Assembly: GCF_015277775.1 (NCBI RefSeq)
Contig: NZ_CP063849.1
Location: forward strand, 8,199,501 to 8,263,500
Origin: Paludibaculum fermentans
Lineage (GTDB): Bacteria > Acidobacteriota > Terriglobia > Bryobacterales > Bryobacteraceae
DNA: 64,000 nt
Reading direction: 5' to 3'
Under the pieces are notes generated by a model, which worked only from the letters and a program-made list of their open reading frames with translations, had not been told where the DNA came from and did not search any database. The number at the start of each line of letters is the position of its first letter. Position 1 is the first letter of the stretch. Made by a program: the position numbers and the translations under genes. Of the stretch, positions 59,241 through 64,000 are shown in pieces.

Positions 59241-60131
59241 TTACCTCTTCCCGGTGAGCCACACGCCGCTGAGGACCAGCAGGCCGCCGGTGGCGACGCC
59301 GGGCGTGATGGGTTCGCGCAGGATGAGCAGTCCGGCCAGGGCGGCCACCACGGGCTGGATGTAGGAGAACGCGGCGACGCGGGAGGCTGGCAGGTGGTTC
59401 AGGGCGTAGGAATAGATGAGGTAGCAGGCGATGGAGGAGAGCAGGGCCATGTAGGCGAGGGCCCACCAGCCGGACCAGGGAACCTCGGTGTACTTGAAAT
59501 CCACCGATTGCCAGAGCAGCAGGGGAGCGCCGGCCAGGGCTCCGGCGCTGTAGCCGAAGGCGTTCACCGTCATGCTGTCGTGGCGGCGGGCGAGTTCCTT
59601 GCCGAAAACGGTGTAGAACGCGAAGGAGAAGGCGGCCAGGAAGACGAAGGCGTCGCCGAAGAAGGAGGCGCCCTGGGCGGTGCGGCCGGGCGCGAGATTC
59701 AACACGGCGATGCCGCCGATAGCGGTGCCCATGCCTGCCAGCTTATACATACTGATGCGTTCCTGCCCCCGGAAGGCGGCCATCAGCATCACCTGCAGGG
59801 GGGTGGTGGCGATCATGAGGGCGGCATGCGCGACGCTGGTGCGGTTCATGCCGACCACGAAGAGCACCTGGTTCAGGGTGATGCCGAAGATGCCCAGGAC
59901 GCAGAGGGAGGCGACCTCTTTGAAGACCCACGGTTCGCTGGGCTTAGTTTGGCGGCGCTTCATCCACAACAGGATGGGGACCAGCAGGACGGCCGCGGTG
60001 ACGGCGCGCAGCGGGCCAATCACAAGGGGCGGAAAAGCGCGCAGGGCGTACTTGGCCACGATGTAGTTCAGGCTCCACACCAGGGTCATCAACGAGACCA
60101 GGCCGTAGAGCCGCCGGCGGGAGGTGTTCAC
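59241..60131 (-). CDS. EamA family transporter (DMT superfamily)
   Basis: A 296-residue protein with ten helices in two EamA repeats (first LVSLMTLVWSLNYIVAKYALR, second FVFLAAFSFAFYTVFGKELAR, with the end ALAGLLILREPITPGVATGGLLVLSGVWL). The start is GTG 60131, overlapping the TGA of the upstream enolase gene (GTGA). Family members export amino acids or other metabolites. Context suggests amino-acid or acyl-amino-acid movement. Confidence 0.92.
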   Translation of the reverse strand: MNTSRRRLYGLVSLMTLVWSLNYIVAKYALRAFPPLVIGPLRAVTAAVLLVPILLWMKRRQTKPSEPWVFKEVASLCVLGIFGITLNQVLFVVGMNRTSVAHAALMIATTPLQVMLMAAFRGQERISMYKLAGMGTAIGGIAVLNLAPGRTAQGASFFGDAFVFLAAFSFAFYTVFGKELARRHDSMTVNAFGYSAGALAGAPLLLWQSVDFKYTEVPWSGWWALAYMALLSSIACYLIYSYALNHLPASRVAAFSYIQPVVAALAGLLILREPITPGVATGGLLVLSGVWLTGKR

Positions 60132-61249
60132 TGGGCGGAGTGACTCTCGTGCCGCGTACGCACGCTCTCCAGGAAATCGAGGTCGAGTGGATAGCCGAAG
60201 CCCGGCGCGTCGCCGGTGACGATGGTGCCGCGGGGGGTGACTTCCACCCAGGGATCGATGATGTCGCGCTTCCAGTAGCGGCGGCTGGCTGAGACGTCGC
60301 CGGGCAGGACGAAGTTCGGCAGGGTGGCCAAGGCGATGTTGTGGGCGCGGCCGATGCCGCTTTCCAGCATGCCACCGCACCAGACGGGAATGCCATGACG
60401 CTGGCAGATGTCGTGGACCTTGATCGCTTCGGCGAAGCCGCCCACGCGGCCGAGTTTGATGTTGATGATGCGGCCGGCCTTCAGGCGAAGGGCCTGTTCC
60501 GCGTGGTGCGCGGTGCGGATGCACTCATCCAGGCAGATGGGGGTGTCGAGCGCAGCCTGCAGTTGGGCGTGGTCGATGATCTCGTCATGCGACAGGGGCT
60601 GCTCGATCATCATGAGGTTGAACTCGTCCAGCTTCTTCAGGTGGTCGATATCGGACAGCGTGTAGGCGGAGTTGGCGTCGGCCATCAGCAGGATGGAGGG
60701 GAACTCGCGGCGGACCTCGCGGATGACCTCGACGTCCCAACCGGGCTTGATCTTCATCTTGATGCGCTGGTAACCGGCGTCCACTTCGGTGTGGATCTTG
60801 CCGAGCAGCTGCGCGACCGAATCCTGAATGCCGATGGAGACGCCGCAGGGAATCTCGGGGCGTGCGCCGCCGCCGATCAGTTTCCAAAGGGGGATGCCGG
60901 CCAGGCGGGCTTCCAGGTCCCAGCAGGCGGCTTCGAGACCGCCGCGCGTCATGCGGTGGCCCTTCATCCCGGCCGTGCACTGGCCTACTTCAGAGGCCGA
61001 ATTGAAGCTCTTGCCAAGCACTGCCGGCACGATGTAGGCGTTGAGGAGTTCCCACGCACCTTCGGTCCATTCCTCGTTGTAGTAGGGGTGTTCGCCGCAG
61101 GTGACCTCGCCCCAGCCGGAGACGCCACCGCAGGAGACCTCCACCAGAATCATCTGCCGCGAATAGGTGCGGCCAAAGCTGGTCTCGAAGAAATGCACCA
61201 GCGGCATTTCGATCCAGTGAAGACGGACGTGCTCTATTTTGAATCCCAT
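60128..61249 (-). CDS. menC: MenC-type enolase: o-succinylbenzoate synthase or N-succinylamino acid racemase
   Basis: A 373-residue enolase-superfamily protein of the MenC/NSAR branch. Catalytic lysines lie in RIKMKIKPG (Lys164 and Lys166) and IKLGRVGG (Lys265); metal ligands are Asp191 (MADANSAY), Glu216 (IEQPL) and Asp241 (LDECIRT). Members act as o-succinylbenzoate synthase, as N-succinylamino acid racemase, or as both. No other men gene is near, and the gene overlaps a GNAT gene of the type linked to the racemase pathway, so racemase activity is likely. The symbol marks the family, not a proven menaquinone role. Confidence 0.9.
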   Translation of the reverse strand: MGFKIEHVRLHWIEMPLVHFFETSFGRTYSRQMILVEVSCGGVSGWGEVTCGEHPYYNEEWTEGAWELLNAYIVPAVLGKSFNSASEVGQCTAGMKGHRMTRGGLEAACWDLEARLAGIPLWKLIGGGARPEIPCGVSIGIQDSVAQLLGKIHTEVDAGYQRIKMKIKPGWDVEVIREVRREFPSILLMADANSAYTLSDIDHLKKLDEFNLMMIEQPLSHDEIIDHAQLQAALDTPICLDECIRTAHHAEQALRLKAGRIINIKLGRVGGFAEAIKVHDICQRHGIPVWCGGMLESGIGRAHNIALATLPNFVLPGDVSASRRYWKRDIIDPWVEVTPRGTIVTGDAPGFGYPLDLDFLESVRTRHESHSAQ

Positions 61250-61992
61250 GGTCCTAAAAGGTATGTGCCGAATTCCGGCGTTCTTTCGAATCCGATGACG
61301 GCCAGGCCGCGATTGAAGTACTCCAGGAAATGTTCGCTGACGCCGGCCTGGATCTCGCGCGCGCGGCGTGGGTCAGTGGCGCGAATCTGGGCGATGTCGG
61401 ACGGCACGGGGATGCGCTCGAGCACGGGCGGCTTTTCGTAGGGCTGGCCGGTGACGATGCGGTTCACGCGATCGCTGTCGATGTACCACTCGGCCACGCA
61501 GCGGTCAGTGGGCAGTCCGCCGTGGAGGTGCGAGGTGGTGGTGCCGTACTGATTGAGGACGAAACGGCGCACGACGGCGCCGAGGCGCTCCATGTTGAAG
61601 TAAGCGTTCTTAATCTCGAGCGGATCAAAGGTCCACTCGACCAACCCGATGCCGCGCGCCTGGGCCTCTTCCCGCTGCTTCAGCTTCAGCATGCGGCCGA
61701 CGCCGAGATTCCGGTAGGGCTCGAGCACGCCCATCATGTGGCTGTGCAGATAGGTGCTGTCGCCGCGCTTCAGGCCGGGAATCGCCAGGAGGAAAGCGAT
61801 CATGCGGTCGTCGTCAAAGGCTCCTATCACCTGCCCGCCCACTTTGGTGGCGACCACGAACAGGCGCTGGGGTAACAGCTCAATATCTTCAAAGCCCCAG
61901 ATCTCCTTCTGCAGCCGGACGGCCTCGCCCAGGTCGGGCAAAGCGGTCAGGTGGCGGAGTTCGATGGGCCGTTTGTCTTGGCTTCCTGCCAC
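61234..61992 (-). CDS. GNAT acyltransferase, possible D-amino acid N-succinyltransferase
   Basis: A 252-residue protein of the COG3375-like GNAT group, starting at GTG 61992 with GAGGAG about eleven bases upstream. Characteristic parts: LQKEIWGFEDIELLPQRLF, HSHMMGVLEPYRNLGVGRMLK (acyl-CoA binding Q/RxxGxG/A variant) and WTFDPLEIKNAYFNMERLGA. Such proteins are often coded next to MenC-type racemases and can succinylate D-amino acids. It overlaps mazG upstream by 46 bases and the enolase gene downstream by 16. Confidence 0.85.
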   Translation of the reverse strand: MAGSQDKRPIELRHLTALPDLGEAVRLQKEIWGFEDIELLPQRLFVVATKVGGQVIGAFDDDRMIAFLLAIPGLKRGDSTYLHSHMMGVLEPYRNLGVGRMLKLKQREEAQARGIGLVEWTFDPLEIKNAYFNMERLGAVVRRFVLNQYGTTTSHLHGGLPTDRCVAEWYIDSDRVNRIVTGQPYEKPPVLERIPVPSDIAQIRATDPRRAREIQAGVSEHFLEYFNRGLAVIGFERTPEFGTYLLGPWDSK

Positions 61993-62771
61993 AGTGCTTC
62001 CATCTCCTCGAGATTCGATTGCGAAAAATCGCGGCCGCGCGCCGCCAGTTGTTGCTCGACGTGGGCGAACCGTTGGCGGAACTTGGTGTTGGTGCGGCGC
62101 AGGGCCTGCTCCGGATCGACTTTCAGAAAGCGGGCCACGTTCACGATGGTGAAGAGCAGATCGCCCAGCTCGCCCTCCACGTCGTGGATGTTCTCGCGGC
62201 TGCGCGCCTCGGCCAGTTCGTCGAGTTCTTCGCGAACCTTGTCCAGCACCTGGTCGATGTCGGGCCAATCGAAACCGGCGCCGGCGGCTTTGCGCGAGAT
62301 CTGGGCAGCCTCGGTCAATGCCGGCTGGGCCTTCAGCACGTTGTCCAGCATCCCCTTGGGCTTCTCGCCTTTGTCCTTCTTTTCCTGCTGCTTGATCTCG
62401 TCCCAGCGGCGCAGCACCTGTTCGGAGGTTTTGGCGTCGCCGGCGCCGAAAACGTGGGGGTGGCGGCGGATCAGCTTCTCGTTAATGGCGTCGAGCGAGT
62501 CCCCGATGTGGAACAGCCCTTCCTCGGCGGCCATCTGGGCATAGAAGACGACCTGCAGGGTGAGATCGCCCAATTCCTCAGCCAAACCGGGGAAGTCGCG
62601 CCGGTCGATGGCGTCCATCACTTCGTAGGTTTCTTCGAGGGTGTACGGCTTGATGGAATCGTAATTTTGTTCACGATCCCACGGGCATCCGTCGGGAGCG
62701 CGGAGGCGGGCCATGATCTCAACCAATCGCTGGAATTTCTCACCAGCGGATGGATTGCTTGGGTCTGACAT
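61947..62771 (-). CDS. mazG: nucleoside triphosphate pyrophosphohydrolase
   Basis: A 274-residue two-domain MazG that hydrolyses (d)NTPs to monophosphates, removing damaged nucleotides. The N-terminal domain has CPWDREQNYDSIKPYTLEETYEVMDAI and EELGDLTLQVVFYAQ; the C-terminal domain has EELDELAEA and EGELGDLLFTIVNVAR with the EExxE and ExxD metal-binding residues. The start is ATG 62771. It is the first gene of the operon; the gene on the other side is divergent by 35 bases. Confidence 0.95.
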   Translation of the reverse strand: MSDPSNPSAGEKFQRLVEIMARLRAPDGCPWDREQNYDSIKPYTLEETYEVMDAIDRRDFPGLAEELGDLTLQVVFYAQMAAEEGLFHIGDSLDAINEKLIRRHPHVFGAGDAKTSEQVLRRWDEIKQQEKKDKGEKPKGMLDNVLKAQPALTEAAQISRKAAGAGFDWPDIDQVLDKVREELDELAEARSRENIHDVEGELGDLLFTIVNVARFLKVDPEQALRRTNTKFRQRFAHVEQQLAARGRDFSQSNLEEMEALWQEAKTNGPSNSAT

Positions 62772-62806
62772 TGCGAGGGGAAATTCCAGCGTAACATAAC
62801 GGAAAT

Positions 62807-63268
62807 ATGGACCTTCACGTTGCAGAGACAGCGGCCGACTTCGAGATCGCCCGCGAGTTGTTCCGCGAGTACGCCCAAACGCCCGGAGTGTCGGTGTGCG
62901 TGGTGGGGTTTGAGGAGGAGTTGTCCTCGCTGGAGACCGCGTATGAGGCAGTGGTACTGGCGGTTCACGAAGGCTCAGCGGTTGGTTGCGGCGCCATGCG
63001 TCCGTTGGGCGGCGGCTCGGCGGAGATGAAGAGATTGTATGTGCGGCCGTTCTTCCGGGGTCTGAAGGCGGGCCGGGCGATGGCGGAGTGGTTGATTGAG
63101 GCGGCCCGTTCGCGGGGGTACTCGGCTCTGCGGTTGGATACGCTGCCTTCCATGGAGGCTGCCCAATCCCTATACAGGGCACTGGGATTCCAGGTGATTC
63201 CGCCCTATTCCCAGGCGAATCCGGCGGAGGCGATCTGCTATGAACTATGGCTGCGGGCGGCCGAGTGA
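62807..63268 (+). CDS. GNAT family N-acetyltransferase
   Basis: A 153-residue acetyltransferase. The acetyl-CoA-binding region is MKRLYVRPFFRGLKAGRAMAEWLIEAARSRGY (RxxGxG/A type: RGLKAG), followed by LRLDTLPSMEAAQSLYRALGF. Substrate unknown. Its TGA overlaps a possible GTG start of the next gene (GTGA). Confidence 0.92.
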   Translation: MDLHVAETAADFEIARELFREYAQTPGVSVCVVGFEEELSSLETAYEAVVLAVHEGSAVGCGAMRPLGGGSAEMKRLYVRPFFRGLKAGRAMAEWLIEAARSRGYSALRLDTLPSMEAAQSLYRALGFQVIPPYSQANPAEAICYELWLRAAE

Positions 63269-64000
63269 GGGGGGTGGTCGCGTTTGTGGCTCTGGCGAGG
63301 CTGGCCGCGGCATCGCCATACTTCGGGGTGCAGGTGGTGGACGACCAGACCGGCCGGGGCGTGCCACTGGTCGAGTTGAAACTGCAAAACGACGTGAAGT
63401 ATTTCACGGATTCCAACGGCTGGGCCGCGCTGAATGAGCCGTCACTCATGGGCCGCGAGGTGTTCGTCGAGGTGACCAGCGACGGCTATGAGTATCCGGA
63501 CAAATTGGTCTTCGGCCGGGGGTTGCTGCTGCGGCTGAGTCCCGGCGGGCGGGCCACGGTGAAGATTCGACGGAAGATGCTTGCTGAGCGGTTGTATCGG
63601 GTGACCGGAGAAGGCATCTACCGCGACACAGTCCTGCTCGGGCAGAAGGCTCCGATTCGGGCACCGCTGCTGAATGGCCAAGTGCTGGGGCAGGACACGG
63701 CTACAACGGCGCTCTACCAGGGCAAGCTCTTCTGGATCTGGGGCGACACCATCGGGCCGGACTTCTGGAACTTCAGCGTGTCCGGCGCCACCAGCGAATT
63801 GCCCGGACGGGGCGGACTGGATCCCGGAACCGGTGTGGATCTCCACTATTTTGTGGAGGGTAAGGGACGGTCGAAAGGCATGCTGCGATTGCCGCGGCCG
63901 GGGTTGGTGTGGATCGAGGGATTGATCACGGTGAAGGACCCGGCGGGCCGCGAACGGCTGCTGGCAACCTATACTCGCCAGGATGGATTGAAGCCTCCAG
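63265..64000 (+). CDS. secreted carboxypeptidase-regulatory-like and propeller-like protein (partial, runs off the window)
   Basis: At least 245 residues, still open at base 64000. The start is GTG 63265, coupled to the preceding stop (an ATG at 63247 is possible too). The signal peptide VVAFVALARLAAASP is followed by a short Cna-B-like domain (VVDDQTGRGVPLVELKLQ to FTDSNGWAALNEP), then a domain with LNGQVLGQDTATTALYQGKLFWIWGDT, which resembles the start of DUF4185-like or five-bladed propeller glycosidase folds. Role unknown. Confidence 0.8.
   Translation, partial: MRGVVAFVALARLAAASPYFGVQVVDDQTGRGVPLVELKLQNDVKYFTDSNGWAALNEPSLMGREVFVEVTSDGYEYPDKLVFGRGLLLRLSPGGRATVKIRRKMLAERLYRVTGEGIYRDTVLLGQKAPIRAPLLNGQVLGQDTATTALYQGKLFWIWGDTIGPDFWNFSVSGATSELPGRGGLDPGTGVDLHYFVEGKGRSKGMLRLPRPGLVWIEGLITVKDPAGRERLLATYTRQDGLKPP

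Noticed and set aside
1-64000. CRISPR arrays, rRNA genes, prophage or complete IS elements
   Set aside because: No regularly spaced short repeats, rRNA sequence, transposase or phage structural genes were found anywhere in the window.

Overview
The window looks like a piece of an Acidobacteriota chromosome, most probably of the Bryobacterales/Solibacteres group. The reasons are high GC, a PadR regulator directly followed by an ADOP-type double-FtsX permease, PEP-CTERM proteins, Tat-exported Gfo/Idh/MocA oxidoreductases, a secreted PQQ-type beta-propeller protein, many small secreted proteins without assignable function, and GC-rich intergenic repeats. This placement is inferred from gene content, not from a marker gene.

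Layout. 0-6.5 kb: end of an unidentified gene, a Tat oxidoreductase, a methyltransferase, glutamate racemase (murI), tRNA-Ser(TGA) and a set of small hypotheticals. 6.5-10.7 kb: a DUF2390 protein, an orphan ThiH-like radical SAM enzyme and an ABC-2 exporter pair. 10.7-29 kb: an accessory-looking stretch with a tandem and dispersed repeat family, a PEP-CTERM protein, a beta-propeller membrane protein, an ankyrin protein, the PadR-ADOP pair, a 157-bp MITE-like insertion, the PQQ-propeller protein and a penicillin acylase. 29-45 kb: mostly metabolic and signalling genes (metallopeptidase, MFS carriers, AAA ATPase, tRNA-Ser(GCT), secreted ADP-ribosylglycohydrolase-like protein, PDZ/GAF/SpoIIE phosphatase, FAD monooxygenase, ribBA, class II aldolase, DUF418 protein, MBL-fold protein, esterase). 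45-48.5 kb: a second PEP-CTERM protein, an N-acyl amino acid synthase-like protein, and a rhodanese plus ArsC/Spx-like pair. 48.7-55.7 kb: class III aminotransferase, methyltransferase, YraN, galT, then a duplicated slot holding two different cargos (an unknown 417-residue protein, and a MazF-type toxin-antitoxin pair), and a DUF2721 protein. 55.7-64 kb: a heme-c chemoreceptor, a tightly overlapping six-gene operon (mazG, GNAT, MenC-like enolase, EamA, MFS, SDR), a GNAT protein and a partial secreted protein.

Most interesting points. (1) The ArsC/Spx-like gene at 47832-48167 has an in-frame TGA exactly where the first Cys of CxxC should be, with a well-placed bacterial SECIS-like hairpin behind it, so it is a strong selenoprotein candidate (UxxC). 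(2) Between galT and the DUF2721 gene the locus exists twice in tandem, from the galT 3' end to the first codons of the DUF2721 gene, with different cargo in each unit. The duplicated galT ends differ only at synonymous sites, which suggests two diverged alleles of an accessory-gene slot were joined end to end. (3) A 157-bp element with terminal inverted repeats sits inside one copy of the dispersed repeat; removing it and one 4-bp target duplication restores the repeat exactly. (4) The GTP cyclohydrolase II half of RibBA has lost its catalytic EGR motif. (5) A chemoreceptor carries a periplasmic CxxCH heme motif.

All functional names come from reading motifs and family resemblance by eye. 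No database search or structure prediction was run.
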